Assembly (NCBI GenBank): GCA_026398715.1
Contig: JAPLSI010000257.1
Location: 1 to 14,400, forward strand
Reading direction: 5' to 3'
From: Gammaproteobacteria bacterium
Lineage (GTDB): Bacteria; Pseudomonadota; Gammaproteobacteria; Xanthomonadales; Xanthomonadaceae
Length of the DNA stretch: 14,400 nt
In this document: piece after piece, positions 1-7,015 of the stretch
How the letters are laid out: the number at the start of each line of letters is the position of its first letter
Numbering within the stretch: the first letter of the stretch is position 1
Made by a program: the position numbers and the translations under genes
Notes under the pieces: generated by a model
What the model was told of the DNA's origin: nothing
The model's input: only the letters and a program-made list of their open reading frames with translations
The model's database searches: none

Positions 1-574
1 CGTCCGGATAGCGCGGGTCGGCGTAGAACCGGTCCGGATCCTTGCCGCGAAGCGACGCCGCCTCGTAAATGAGTTTGGCGCCGGCCTCGAATGTGTTGGA
101 TCCGCGTCGCGTGTTGACGTTGACCACACCGCCCGTTCCGCGGCCAAGAATGACGCCATAGCCGCCGGTCCTGACCTGTACCTCGCCGATAGCATCGAAT
201 GGAACCTCGGAAAAATCGAGGTTCTTGAACGAATTCGAAACATTGAAGCCGTTGACGAAGTACTGGTTTTCCGAAACCGCGCCGCCACCGAATGAAACCG
301 TATTGCCGAAAGCGGGGTCACCCGCGACGGTGCCCGGCGCCAACAGCGCGATCGAGACGATGTCCCGTTGCACCGGAATGGAATCGAGCCGTTCGGCGCT
401 GATGTTGTAGCCCGAGCCGGCTGCGACGCGAACGGAACTGGGCTTCGGATCTGGCTCATCCAACTTCACCGGGACTGGCTTCTCATCGGCCTGAACGGCA
501 CCAGCCAGGCAAATTCCCAATGCGACCGCAAGCGTGGAACGCGCGGGGAAGTTGATTCGGTGGTTGGATGACAT
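1..574 (-). CDS. TonB-dependent receptor, N-terminal part (partial at window edge)
   Basis: The first 191 codons of an outer-membrane receptor; the rest lies beyond the left edge. The start is ATG at 574, with GGGGAG about 8 nt upstream on the minus strand. Residues 1-29 are a signal peptide: basic start, hydrophobic LAVALGICLAGA, cleavage likely after AVQA. The TonB plug domain covers about residues 58-160. It shows YFVNGFNVSNS (105-115), GEVQVRTGGYG (130-140) and GRGTGGVVNV (144-153), typical of plugs in Oar-like receptors. No carboxypeptidase-like regulatory domain precedes the plug, and I see no clear TonB box in the linker at 30-57. Family knowledge: these receptors import large or scarce substrates using TonB energy. 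The substrate cannot be told from the plug. It lies 95 nt downstream of the DUF2058 gene on the same strand. No frameshift is seen. Confidence 0.85.
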   Translation of the reverse strand, partial: MSSNHRINFPARSTLAVALGICLAGAVQADEKPVPVKLDEPDPKPSSVRVAAGSGYNISAERLDSIPVQRDIVSIALLAPGTVAGDPAFGNTVSFGGGAVSENQYFVNGFNVSNSFKNLDFSEVPFDAIGEVQVRTGGYGVILGRGTGGVVNVNTRRGSNTFEAGAKLIYEAASLRGKDPDRFYADPRYPD

Positions 575-669
575 CAAGCAGGCTCCCCGTTCTGATAGCG
601 GAAGCCTAACCTCTTTCATGCAAATCCGGGCAAGCATGTTTCCTGGCCGCAAATTTCATTCAATGGCGT

Positions 670-1338
670 TTACCAGACCAGGTCGTCGGGCACCTGGAAC
701 GCTGGATCAGCATAGGGATCATCGCCCGGAGTCGCATCGGGATCGACCTTCAGCGCCACCGCGGGCGGAAAGATCGCTTCTGCCTCAAGCAACAAGGCGA
801 TCGGCACCAGCAAGTATCGACCGTCCATTTGCGCGACGCCCAACTCGCCGGCATTCAAGGCCTTCAGCTGTTCGGCGTTGACGTAGACACGCTTGATCTT
901 GCCGCCGTACTGGAAGTGCCGGGCGATTTCCGCCGCGGGATCGTTCAGTGATTTGTCCTTGAGCAATTCCGCCAGCTTCAACTTGGCTTCGCGACGGACC
1001 TTCGCTTCTTCCTGCTTCAGGCGCTCCGCCTCGATGCGATCGTCCTTTTCCTTCTGCGCGCGCAAGGCGTAGGCCTTGGCCAGGTCGATCTCTTCGCGCG
1101 TGCGCGCGGGGCGCGAATTACCCGGGGCTGCACGCGCGCCAGCATGCGGCGGCCTGCGATCACCGGGCTTGCCTTGCGGCGGCCTGCCGCGGGAATCCGG
1201 GCGCGGATATTCCGACGACTTGCCTTTCGGCCCGCGATCATTGGGCACATGCGGCTTTCGCTCGACGGTGGCGGGCTCGGGCTTCGGCGCGGGCTTGTAG
1301 CCCAGGCCGAGAAGTTGGTCACGCAGGGAATTGCTCAT
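670..1338 (-). CDS. DUF2058 family protein (YaiL-like)
   Basis: A 222-aa cytoplasmic protein of unknown function. Recognition rests on the C-terminus: DDPYADPAFQVPDDLVW closely matches the DDPYADFKVPDDLMW ending I recall for E. coli YaiL. The N-terminus (MSNSLRDQLLGLGYKP) also fits the usual start of the family. Residues about 17-80 are a low-complexity, Pro/Arg/Lys/Gly-rich linker, probably disordered. Residues about 82-130 are highly charged and helical, likely coiled coil. The conserved globular part is about 133-222. I chose ATG at 1338. A TTG at 1347 would add three residues but lies too close to the only purine-rich upstream stretch (GGAA). It follows slyX on the same strand after a 47-nt gap that holds a hairpin. 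Confidence 0.88.
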   Translation of the reverse strand: MSNSLRDQLLGLGYKPAPKPEPATVERKPHVPNDRGPKGKSSEYPRPDSRGRPPQGKPGDRRPPHAGARAAPGNSRPARTREEIDLAKAYALRAQKEKDDRIEAERLKQEEAKVRREAKLKLAELLKDKSLNDPAAEIARHFQYGGKIKRVYVNAEQLKALNAGELGVAQMDGRYLLVPIALLLEAEAIFPPAVALKVDPDATPGDDPYADPAFQVPDDLVW

Positions 1339-1363
1339 GGATGACAAGGTTCCGTGTGCGCAT

Positions 1364-1381
1364 GCGACGCACCTGCGTCGC
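1364..1381 (-). terminator. Hairpin between slyX and the DUF2058 gene
   Basis: A perfect inverted repeat: GCGACGC, loop ACCT, GCGTCGC, with one further A/T pair possible inside the loop. It lies 5 nt past the slyX stop and upstream of the DUF2058 start. No T-run follows on either strand, so it is not a standard intrinsic terminator. It may be an RNA-processing or stability hairpin, or a weak attenuator between the two genes. Confidence 0.35.
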
Positions 1382-1385
1382 CGGC

Positions 1386-1628
1386 TCAGTAATGCGGCGG
1401 AGGCGGCTCGTTGGCCGGATCGGAATAGAGCAGCGTGCGCAGTTGCTTCAGGTCTTCGAGCGCACGCTGCAGCAGTTCATGGTTGCGCGACGCTTCCTCG
1501 CTCGACGCGGCCAGCGCATCGCTCATTTCATTCAGCGCCTGCTCCTGGAAAGCGAAGCGCATCTCCAGGTCGGTGAACCGGCGATCGAACTGGAATTCGA
1601 GCGTGCCGTCGTCGTCTTTCGTCGGCAT
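1386..1628 (-). CDS. slyX: SlyX family protein
   Basis: An 80-aa protein of the SlyX family, whose function is unknown. Recognised by small size, an acidic heptad-patterned helix over about residues 14-60 (FDRRFTDLEMRFAFQEQALNEM onward), and the characteristic C-terminal PPPPHY. Family knowledge: short coiled-coil proteins, probably oligomeric and cytoplasmic. ATG at 1628 lies 3 nt after the ugd stop. The GGCGGG just inside the end of ugd can serve as ribosome binding site, so the two are probably translationally coupled. No signal peptide or membrane segment. Confidence 0.9.
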   Translation of the reverse strand: MPTKDDDGTLEFQFDRRFTDLEMRFAFQEQALNEMSDALAASSEEASRNHELLQRALEDLKQLRTLLYSDPANEPPPPHY

Positions 1629-1631
1629 CGC

Positions 1632-2975
1632 TCAGCCCGCCTTCGCGATGGTCCGGCCACGGCCAATGCCGTAATAGGCAAGGCCGGCGGCTTCCACTTC
1701 GGCCGGTTCGTAGATGTTGCGACCGTCGAAGATGGCGGGGTCCTTCAGTGCAGCCTTCAGCTTGCTGAAATCGGGACTCCAGAACGCCTTCCATTCCGTC
1801 AGCACGATCAGGGCATCCGCGCCCTGCAATGCCGCCATCGGCGATGCAGCCAGTTGCAGGTCGTCACGCTGGCCGTAGATGCGGCCCGCCTCTTCCATCG
1901 CTTCCGGATCGTAGGCCTGTACTTTCGCGCCGGCTTCCCACAGCCGGGCCAGCAAGGTGCGGCTCGAGGCCTCACGCATGTCGTCGGTGTTGGGCTTGAA
2001 GGCCAGGCCCCACAGCGCAAACGTGCGGCCCTTCAGCATGCCGCGGAAATGCCGCTCGATCAGCTCGAAGAGCTTGTGCTTCTGGCGATCGTTCACCGCT
2101 TCCACGGCTTCCAGGATCTGCGCGTTGTAGCCATGCTGGCGCGCGGTGCGTTCGAGAGCCTGTACGTCCTTCGGGAAACACGAACCGCCGTAACCGGCGC
2201 CCGGGTAGATGAAGGAATAACCGATGCGCGGGTCCGAGCCGATGCCGTGCCGGACCATCTCGATGTCGGCGCCGACGCGTTCGGCGATGTTCGCCATCTC
2301 GTTCATGAAACTGATCTTGGTCGCCAGCATCGCATTGGCGGCGTATTTGGTCAGTTCCGCCGAGCGCACGTCCATCGCGACGATTCGTTCGTGGTTTCGG
2401 TTGAAGGGCGCATAGAGGCGCTTCATGGTCTCCAGCGCCGCGGCGCTCGCGGTGCCGACCACGATGCGGTCGGGCCGCATGCAGTCCTTGACCGCGTCGC
2501 CTTCCTTCAGGAACTCGGGATTGGAAACCACTTCGAAGGCGAGGCTGACGTTGCGCGCCTTCAGCTCGGCGGCGATCGCGTCGCGCACCTTGTCGGCCGT
2601 GCCGACCGGCACCGTGGACTTGTTGACGATGACCGCGCTGCGCGCCAGGTTTTGGCCGATGGTGCGGGCCACCGCCAGTACGTACTGCAGGTCTGCGCTG
2701 CCGTCCTCGTCGGGCGGCGTTCCCACCGCGATGAAGATGACTTCGCCGTGGTCGATGGAATTGGCCGTTTCAGTAGTGAAGGTGATGCGGCCGCCTGAAT
2801 GATTGGCGAGCACCAGTTCTTCAAGGCCCGGTTCATAGATCGGGATGACGCCCCGGTTGAGTCCGTCCACCTTCGCCGCGTCGATATCGACGCACACGAC
2901 CTGATTGCCGACTTCCGCTAGGCAGGTGCCGGTGACCAGCCCCACGTAGCCCGTGCCGAAAACTGTAACGCGCAT
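1632..2975 (-). CDS. ugd: UDP-glucose 6-dehydrogenase
   Basis: Oxidises UDP-glucose to UDP-glucuronate with two NAD+. UDP-glucuronate is a cytoplasmic precursor of exopolysaccharide or lipopolysaccharide sugars. The product is 447 aa, normal for bacterial enzymes. The NAD-binding Rossmann motif is GTGYVG (7-12). KSTVPVGT is at 119-126 and NPEFLKEG at 152-159. The central-domain helix ELTKYAANA has Lys210 and Asn214. The catalytic motif GGSCFPKD (263-270) has nucleophile Cys266, so all key residues seem present. The start is ATG at 2975, preceded by GGGAG about 6 nt away. The frame stays open further upstream, but that extension covers the spacer and the 3' end of the fkpA-like gene in another frame and was rejected. 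slyX follows after 3 nt. No polysaccharide cluster is nearby, so the end use is unknown. Confidence 0.96.
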   Translation of the reverse strand: MRVTVFGTGYVGLVTGTCLAEVGNQVVCVDIDAAKVDGLNRGVIPIYEPGLEELVLANHSGGRITFTTETANSIDHGEVIFIAVGTPPDEDGSADLQYVLAVARTIGQNLARSAVIVNKSTVPVGTADKVRDAIAAELKARNVSLAFEVVSNPEFLKEGDAVKDCMRPDRIVVGTASAAALETMKRLYAPFNRNHERIVAMDVRSAELTKYAANAMLATKISFMNEMANIAERVGADIEMVRHGIGSDPRIGYSFIYPGAGYGGSCFPKDVQALERTARQHGYNAQILEAVEAVNDRQKHKLFELIERHFRGMLKGRTFALWGLAFKPNTDDMREASSRTLLARLWEAGAKVQAYDPEAMEEAGRIYGQRDDLQLAASPMAALQGADALIVLTEWKAFWSPDFSKLKAALKDPAIFDGRNIYEPAEVEAAGLAYYGIGRGRTIAKAG

Positions 2976-2998
2976 GTTTGCTCCCTGCCCGCTGCAAC

Positions 2999-3020
2999 GG
3001 CGACGGCTTTCGCCGCCGCC
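2999..3020 (-). terminator. Hairpin with GAAA tetraloop after the FKBP gene
   Basis: On the minus-strand transcript, GGCGGCGGC, loop GAAA, GCCGTCGCC forms a 9-bp stem with one G-U wobble and a very stable GNRA tetraloop. It starts 8 nt past the FKBP stop and ends 23 nt before ugd. No U-run follows, so termination would be inefficient. It could partly insulate ugd or protect the 3' end of the FKBP message. Confidence 0.4.
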
Positions 3021-3028
3021 GTGCGAAC

Positions 3029-3781
3029 TTACTTGACGATGCCGAGCAGCTCGACTTCGAACACGAGGGTCGAGTTCGCGCCGATCGGCGGCTGGCCGTT
3101 CGGGCCATACGCGAGGTTCGACGGAATCCACAGTTTGTACTTGCTGTTGACCGGCATCAGCGCCAGGCCTTCGGTCCAGCCCGGAATGACCTGGTTCAAG
3201 GCGAATTCAACCGGCTCGCCCCGATCGTAGGAGCTGTCGAAGGTGGTGCCGTCGAGCAGCGTGCCCTTGTAGTTGACGCGAACCTTGTCGGCGGCAACCG
3301 GCTTCGGGCCGGAACCTTCGCGCATCACCTGGTACTGAAGGCCCGACGGCGTGGTGCGCACGCCCGGCTTGGTCTTGTTGGCGGCGAGGAAGGCTTCACC
3401 CTCGCGCAGGTTCTTCTGGCCCGCTTCCGCTGCCTTCGCTGCCATCTTCGTCTGCAGGTGCTGGCTGAACTGGTTGCGGATCTGCTCGGCCTCGGCCGGG
3501 CTGAGCTTGGTCGGCTTGCCGGCGAACACGGCCTGCATGGCCTGCGTCAGCGTGGCCATGTCGATCTCATCCTTGATCGGCTCGAGCGACTTGGCGACGT
3601 CCATGCCAACCATGTAGCTGTTGCGCTGCTTGTCGGTCATGGCGGCGGCCGCCGGGCTCATCGCCGGCTCGCCGGGTTTGGCGGCAGCCTTGTCGGCTGC
3701 GGGCGTCGGGGCCTGGGCGGTGCACGCCATGCTGCAAGCGAACGCAGACATCAAGACTGCAGAACGAAAAACCGAAGTCAT
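3029..3781 (-). CDS. Periplasmic FKBP-type peptidyl-prolyl cis-trans isomerase (FkpA/Mip-like)
   Basis: A 250-aa folding catalyst that isomerises Xaa-Pro bonds, probably in the periplasm. Residues 1 to about 24 form a signal peptide. Two cysteines (16 and 20) lie near its end but neither sits in a good lipobox, so signal peptidase I cleavage near AQA is likelier than lipidation. Residues about 25-48 are a Pro/Ala linker. About 50-130 is the all-helical FKBP_N dimerisation domain ([17 protein letters not shown] onward). About 143-250 is the FKBP catalytic domain: [27 protein letters not shown] (198-206), LAYGP and the usual closing FEVELL. ATG at 3781 has AGGAG 9 nt upstream. A longer in-frame start at 3907 would hide the signal peptide and was rejected. 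Likely transcribed from its own weak promoter, with a hairpin in the leader. Confidence 0.93.
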   Translation of the reverse strand: MTSVFRSAVLMSAFACSMACTAQAPTPAADKAAAKPGEPAMSPAAAAMTDKQRNSYMVGMDVAKSLEPIKDEIDMATLTQAMQAVFAGKPTKLSPAEAEQIRNQFSQHLQTKMAAKAAEAGQKNLREGEAFLAANKTKPGVRTTPSGLQYQVMREGSGPKPVAADKVRVNYKGTLLDGTTFDSSYDRGEPVEFALNQVIPGWTEGLALMPVNSKYKLWIPSNLAYGPNGQPPIGANSTLVFEVELLGIVK

Positions 3782-3796
3782 CTGGTACCACTCCTG

Positions 3797-3818
3797 GAAA
3801 ATGCCGGGTCGTCCCGGC
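3797..3818 (-). terminator. Weak terminator-like hairpin after the glutathione peroxidase gene
   Basis: On the minus strand, GCCGGG, loop ACGA, CCCGGC is followed by ATTTTCC. The stem is only 6 bp and the U-run short. It lies 46 nt after the peroxidase stop and just upstream of the FKBP ribosome binding site. It may end the upstream transcript weakly, or act as leader structure for the FKBP gene. Confidence 0.4.
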
Positions 3819-3828
3819 GCAAGCGCGT

Positions 3829-3857
3829 ATTGTCGCGGCCCGGCAGGCTCGCGGCAA
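3829..3857 (-). promoter_or_regulatory. Possible sigma70 promoter for the FKBP gene
   Basis: On the minus strand, TTGCCG (3857-3852), a 17-nt spacer and GACAAT (3834-3829) give 4/6 matches to each consensus box at ideal spacing. It lies about 50 nt upstream of the FKBP start, in the gap after the peroxidase gene. Found by eye only; a chance match is quite possible. Confidence 0.3.
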
Positions 3858-3863
3858 TGGCTC

Positions 3864-4427
3864 TCACTTCCGGGCTTCAGGTACCGGCTGGTCGAGAAGG
3901 GCTTCAACGCGGGCCACGAAGGCCGGATCGGTCGGCGCGGTGCGGCTGCCGAAGTTGGCGACCACCCGTCCGTTGCGGTCTATGAGGTATTTGTGGAAGT
4001 TCCAGCCGGGCGCCTTTCCGGTTTCGCTGGCCAGGCGCTTGTACAGGGGCGTCGCATCCGCGCCCTTGACGTGGACTTTCTCGAACATGGGGAATTTCAC
4101 GCCATAGGTCAGCGTGCAGAACTCCTGGATCTGCTTCTCGCTGCCCGGGTCCTGGCCCATGAAATCGTTGGACGGAAAGCCCAGCACCGCGAAGCCACGG
4201 CCCTTGTAGCGCGCATGCATGGCCTCCAGCGACTCGAACTGCGGGGTAAAACCGCATTTGCTGGCCGTGTTGACCACCAGCAGCACCTTGCCCGCGTAGG
4301 CCTTCTGCAAATTCACCACGCGTTTTCCGGCCAGTTCCCGGTAGTTCTGGTCCAGCAAGGCCTGCCCGGCCTGGGCGGAACCGGCTGCCAGCGTCAGGGC
4401 CAGAACCACAATCTTCAATGCTTTCAT
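3864..4427 (-). CDS. Glutathione peroxidase family protein, exported
   Basis: A 187-aa Cys-type peroxidase that reduces hydrogen or lipid peroxides. Residues 1-20 ([19 protein letters not shown]) are a clear signal peptide, so it acts in the periplasm. The active site [11 protein letters not shown] has peroxidatic Cys58. [13 protein letters not shown] carries the active-site Gln92, and WNFHKYLID the Trp142/Asn143 pair. Cys104 in QEFC sits where resolving cysteines occur in thioredoxin-dependent members, so despite the family name the donor may be a thioredoxin-like protein rather than glutathione. The start is ATG at 4427, with GAGGGG 7 nt upstream; an in-frame ATG at 4469 has no site and would mask the signal peptide. 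A possible minus-strand -10, CATATA (4465-4460), preceded by TGG, lies upstream. Divergent from the transporter operon. Confidence 0.92.
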   Translation of the reverse strand: MKALKIVVLALTLAAGSAQAGQALLDQNYRELAGKRVVNLQKAYAGKVLLVVNTASKCGFTPQFESLEAMHARYKGRGFAVLGFPSNDFMGQDPGSEKQIQEFCTLTYGVKFPMFEKVHVKGADATPLYKRLASETGKAPGWNFHKYLIDRNGRVVANFGSRTAPTDPAFVARVEALLDQPVPEARK

Positions 4428-4442
4428 CAACTTGCCCCTCTG

Positions 4443-4458
4443 CCCGGCCAGTGCCGGG
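4443..4458. repeat. Perfect hairpin in the leader of the glutathione peroxidase gene
   Basis: CCCGGC, loop CAGT, GCCGGG: a 6-bp perfect stem between the likely minus-strand -10 region and the peroxidase ribosome binding site. It has no T-run. It may affect message stability or translation of the peroxidase. Confidence 0.3.
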
Positions 4459-4495
4459 ATATATGCCATCAGTTTGGTCGCTTTTTTGTGTAGAC

Positions 4496-4540
4496 GGTGT
4501 TGACAAGCGAAAATGTAGTGTTATAGTTTGCTACAACACC
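4496..4540. promoter_or_regulatory. Operator-like inverted repeat plus extra half-site (probable GntR/YtrA operator)
   Basis: AGTGTTATAG (4517-4526), 4 nt, CTACAACACC (4531-4540): the right arm read on the minus strand is GGTGTTGTAG, 8/10 identical to the left arm. The repeat covers the -10 and the expected start site. A third half-site, GGTGTTGACA (4496-4505), lies over the -35, exactly 21 bp (two helical turns) upstream of the left arm. It also makes a perfect 7-bp inverted pair, GGTGTTG/CAACACC, with the right arm. Such placement would block RNA polymerase. The linked GntR protein is the natural ligand, by inference. Confidence 0.6.
4500..4527 (+). promoter_or_regulatory. Sigma70 promoter of the GntR/ABC transporter operon
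   Basis: TTGACA (4500-4505), a perfect -35, a 16-nt spacer, and TATAGT (4522-4527), a 5/6 match to the -10. It is the best promoter in the window and is AT-rich against a GC-rich background. The start site is expected near 4534, giving a leader of about 38 nt before the ATG at 4572. A strong core promoter covered by operator-like repeats is typical of repressor-controlled genes. Confidence 0.8.
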
Positions 4541-4571
4541 ATTCGGTTACCTCACCAACACGGGAGGCGTT

Positions 4572-4814
4572 ATGTACCACAAGATCAAGAACACGTTGGC
4601 AGGCCTGGCAGTCGCCATGTCCATGGTCGGCGTCAGCTTCTCCATCGGCCACCCGCCTACCCAGGCGACGGTCCGGATGGACTACCAGCAGCCGGGCGTC
4701 GAAGTGCAGCTGGACGAACTCCAGGCGGCCCGCCAGCGCCTGCGGGGTATGCGCAGCCAGATGTCCATGCCCTTCTATTCGTTCGCGCCGCTGCTGCCGC
4801 GCCGGGAGGGTTGA
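4572..4814 (+). CDS. Small membrane-anchored or exported protein, unknown function, first gene of the transporter operon
   Basis: I do not recognise this 80-aa protein. It starts at ATG 4572 with a strong GGGAGG 5 nt upstream. Residues 1-6 are basic (YHKIK), and about 9-26 form one hydrophobic segment (LAGLAVAMSMVGVSFSIG). This is either a signal peptide without an obvious cleavage site or a single N-terminal anchor leaving about 54 residues in the periplasm. The rest is hydrophilic, with a charged stretch VEVQLDELQAARQRLRGMRSQ (43-63) predicted helical, then MPFYSFAPLLPRREG. No cysteine and no metal motif. The GntR gene begins 1 nt after its stop, so it is surely co-transcribed with the repressor and ABC exporter. 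It could be an accessory subunit, sensor or cargo. That the ORF is real is well supported; its function is open. Confidence 0.75.
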   Translation: MYHKIKNTLAGLAVAMSMVGVSFSIGHPPTQATVRMDYQQPGVEVQLDELQAARQRLRGMRSQMSMPFYSFAPLLPRREG

Positions 4815-4815
4815 G

Positions 4816-5175
4816 ATGTCCATCGCCTGGAGTGACAACGCACCCATTTATCGCCAGCTGAAGGAACGCGTCGTCGGCATGATGCTCGACGGCCTCCTGA
4901 AGCCCGGTGACGCGCTGCCCTCGGTCCGGCAAATCGCCGCCGAGTACCAGCTCAATCCGATTACCGTCTCCCGCGCCTATCAGGAACTGGCAGACGAAGC
5001 TTTGGTGGAAAAACGAAGGGGACTTGGCATGTACATGACCGACGGGGCGCGCGAAAAGCTGCTGGCCAGCGAACGCGAGCGTTTCCTGAAAGAAGAGTGG
5101 CCGGCGATGCTCGAACGCATCACCCGCCTGGGTTTGGATGTCGACCAGCTGCTGCGCACGGGAGGTGCACAATGA
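4816..5175 (+). CDS. GntR-family transcriptional regulator, YtrA-type
   Basis: A 119-aa repressor. Residues about 8-76 are the GntR winged helix: PIYRQLKERVVGMMLDGLLKPGDALPS, the recognition segment VRQIAAEYQLNPITVSRAYQEL (37-58), and the wing VEKRRGLGMYM (64-74). Only about 45 helical residues follow (80-119), too few for a FadR, HutC or MocR effector domain. That short tail, plus linkage to an ABC transporter, defines the YtrA type. ATG at 4816 is 1 nt after the previous stop, with GGGAGG at the end of that gene as ribosome binding site. Its stop overlaps the ATPase start (ATGA). Family knowledge: YtrA-like regulators repress their own operon and are relieved by cell-envelope stress or antibiotics. 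The inverted repeat at 4517-4540 is the likely operator (inference). Confidence 0.93.
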   Translation: MSIAWSDNAPIYRQLKERVVGMMLDGLLKPGDALPSVRQIAAEYQLNPITVSRAYQELADEALVEKRRGLGMYMTDGAREKLLASERERFLKEEWPAMLERITRLGLDVDQLLRTGGAQ

Positions 5176-6029
5176 GCGCCGTTATCTCCGCACGCGGGCT
5201 GAGCAAGCGCTACGGCAAGTCGGTCGCCGTGGACAACATCAGCTTCGAAATCCCCGCTGGCCGGATCATTGGATTGATTGGTCCCAATGGTTCGGGCAAG
5301 ACGACCACGCTTAAGGCCGCGCTGGGCCTGATTCCCTTCGAAGGTGAATTGAAGGTCCTGGGCCTCGACCCGCGCACCCATCGCGACGAGCTGATGGAAA
5401 ACGTCTGCTTCATCGCCGACGTGGCGGTGTTGCCGCGCTGGATTCGCGTCAGCGAAGCAGTGGACTTCGTCGCCGGCGTGCATCCGAAGTTCGACCGCAA
5501 GAAAGCCGAGCGCTACCTGGCCAACACCAAGCTGAAGCCTTCCATGAAGGTCAAGGAGATGTCCAAGGGCATGATCGTGCAATTGCACCTCGCCCTGGTG
5601 ATGGCCATCGACGCGAAGTTGCTGGTGCTGGACGAACCGACCCTGGGCCTGGACATCCTGTACCGCAAGCAGTTCTACCAGAACCTGCTGGAAGACTATT
5701 TCGACGAACAGAAGACGATCATCGTCACCACGCACCAGGTCGAGGAGATCGAACACATCCTCACCGACCTGATGTTCATCCGCGATGGCCGCATCACCCT
5801 GTCGGCGTCGATGGACGAGATCAGCGAACGCTTCGTCGAAGTGATGGTGCCGGCTGAAAACGTCGCCGCCGCAAAAGCGCTGAACCCGATCGACGAGCGC
5901 CAGGTCTTCGGCAAGTCGGTGATGTTGTTCGACGGGGTGCCGCGGGCCCAGGTCGCGGCATTGGGCGAGACCCGGAACGTCGGCGTTGCCGACCTGTTCG
6001 TGGCCAAGATGAAAGGAACCTACGCATGA
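5172..6029 (+). CDS. ABC transporter ATP-binding protein
   Basis: A 285-aa cytoplasmic ATPase that powers the adjacent permease. Walker A is GPNGSGKT (37-44). The signature is degenerate, MSKGM (130-134) in place of LSGGQ, as in other YtrB-like proteins. Walker B and catalytic Glu are LLVLDEP (150-156, Glu155). The H-loop is His188 (TTHQ). Residues about 215-285 are a C-terminal extension of unknown role, common in ABC-2 exporters. The start is ATG 5172, with GGAGG about 6 nt upstream, and the stop overlaps the permease start by 4 nt. With one ATPase and one permease gene, the working complex is probably a dimer of each. Export is likely because the family is ABC-2 and there is no binding protein. 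Substrate unknown. Confidence 0.95.
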   Translation: MSAVISARGLSKRYGKSVAVDNISFEIPAGRIIGLIGPNGSGKTTTLKAALGLIPFEGELKVLGLDPRTHRDELMENVCFIADVAVLPRWIRVSEAVDFVAGVHPKFDRKKAERYLANTKLKPSMKVKEMSKGMIVQLHLALVMAIDAKLLVLDEPTLGLDILYRKQFYQNLLEDYFDEQKTIIVTTHQVEEIEHILTDLMFIRDGRITLSASMDEISERFVEVMVPAENVAAAKALNPIDERQVFGKSVMLFDGVPRAQVAALGETRNVGVADLFVAKMKGTYA

Positions 6030-6988
6030 ACACGATGAAGTGGCTGGTCAAACGCGAATTCTGGGAACACAAGGGCGGCTTCTTCTGGACCCCGCTGGTG
6101 GTTGGCTCGATCATCACCCTGGGAACGCTGGCCTCGGCGGTCGCCGGACTGGCGATGAAAGGCCAGCACGGCATGAATATCAATGGCCAGCAGGTCACGA
6201 ACCTGTCAGGCGTGATCAAGCCCGAGCAACACGCGGAAATCATCCAAGCCGTCAGCCAGGGCTACATCGCGGCATCGGCGCCCTTGTTCATGGCGATGGC
6301 GGTGGTGATCTTCTTCTTCTGCCTGGGCACCTTGTTCGACGAGCGCAAGGATCGCAGCGTGTTGTTCTGGAAATCGCTGCCGGTGTCCGATGGCGAAACC
6401 GTGTTGTCGAAGCTGGCGATGGCGCTGGTGGCAGCCCCGCTGATCACCCTCGCCTTCGGCATCGCGACCAGCTTGCTGGTGTTGCTGATCGCGGTGGTTA
6501 CCGCCTCGATGACCGGGTTGAGCCTGGCTGGCGTCTTCGCCCAGCCTGCCACTTACCTGGCGCCCTTCAAGATCGCGGCCATGCTGCCTGTGTACCTGGT
6601 CTGGGCCCTGCCCACCGTGGGCTGGCTGATGATGGTCTCGGCCTGGGCGCGCACCAAGGTGTTCCTCTGGGCGGTGGGCGTTCCGGTGCTGACAGGCGTG
6701 CTGCTGAGTTGGTTCAACGCGATGTTCGACTTCAACTGGGACGTCGAATGGTTCTGGAAGAACATCGTGGCACGTGGCCTGCTGAGCATCGCCCCGGGTT
6801 CGTGGTTCGGCTTCGTTGACCCCAGTGGCGGCATTCAGATCCAGAACGACCATGGCCGCGACTTCAGCTTCCTGGTCGTGCAAAGCTGGAAGACCCTGGC
6901 TTCCGCCAACGCCTGGATCGGCGCGGCCATCGGTGCTGGCATGATCTACGCTGCCGCAAGGCTGCGTCGCTGGAAGGACGAGGGCTGA
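6026..6988 (+). CDS. ABC-2 type transporter permease
   Basis: A 320-aa inner-membrane protein with about six hydrophobic segments, near 22-44, 83-104, 131-158, 180-207, 212-233 and 293-312. The N-terminal WLVKREFWEHKGGFFW amphipathic helix and the cytoplasmic motif LFDERKDRSVLFWKSLPVSD (103-122) are hallmarks of this ABC-2 permease type. Periplasmic loops lie at about 45-82 and 234-292. It starts at ATG 6026 inside the ATPase stop (ATGA), with AAAGGAA upstream. It is the last gene of the operon, since a strong terminator follows 27 nt later. It forms the translocation path for an unknown substrate, perhaps a peptide, antibiotic or lipid. Confidence 0.93.
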   Translation: MNTMKWLVKREFWEHKGGFFWTPLVVGSIITLGTLASAVAGLAMKGQHGMNINGQQVTNLSGVIKPEQHAEIIQAVSQGYIAASAPLFMAMAVVIFFFCLGTLFDERKDRSVLFWKSLPVSDGETVLSKLAMALVAAPLITLAFGIATSLLVLLIAVVTASMTGLSLAGVFAQPATYLAPFKIAAMLPVYLVWALPTVGWLMMVSAWARTKVFLWAVGVPVLTGVLLSWFNAMFDFNWDVEWFWKNIVARGLLSIAPGSWFGFVDPSGGIQIQNDHGRDFSFLVVQSWKTLASANAWIGAAIGAGMIYAAARLRRWKDEG

Positions 6989-7015
6989 TCGCACTCGTTC
7001 CATGCTGAAAACAAG

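Noticed and set aside
575..669. Promoter of the TonB receptor in the gap after the DUF2058 gene
   Set aside because: A minus-strand TTGCAT is present, but no -10 lies at a suitable distance. Nothing firm apart from the GGGGAG ribosome binding site.
1361..1385. Intrinsic terminator between slyX and the DUF2058 gene
   Set aside because: The hairpin is real but lacks a U-run. I list it only as a low-confidence terminator-like element.
1341..2798. A 485-codon open frame on the plus strand, antisense to slyX and ugd
   Set aside because: The composition is Arg/His/Gly/Val-rich, as expected from the complement of GC-rich coding DNA. It lies fully over the well-supported ugd and slyX genes and has no family motif.
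2976..3131. A 52-codon N-terminal extension of ugd
   Set aside because: It would precede the Rossmann motif with an Arg-rich stretch that overlaps the end of the FKBP gene. ATG 2975 has a good ribosome binding site and gives the family length.
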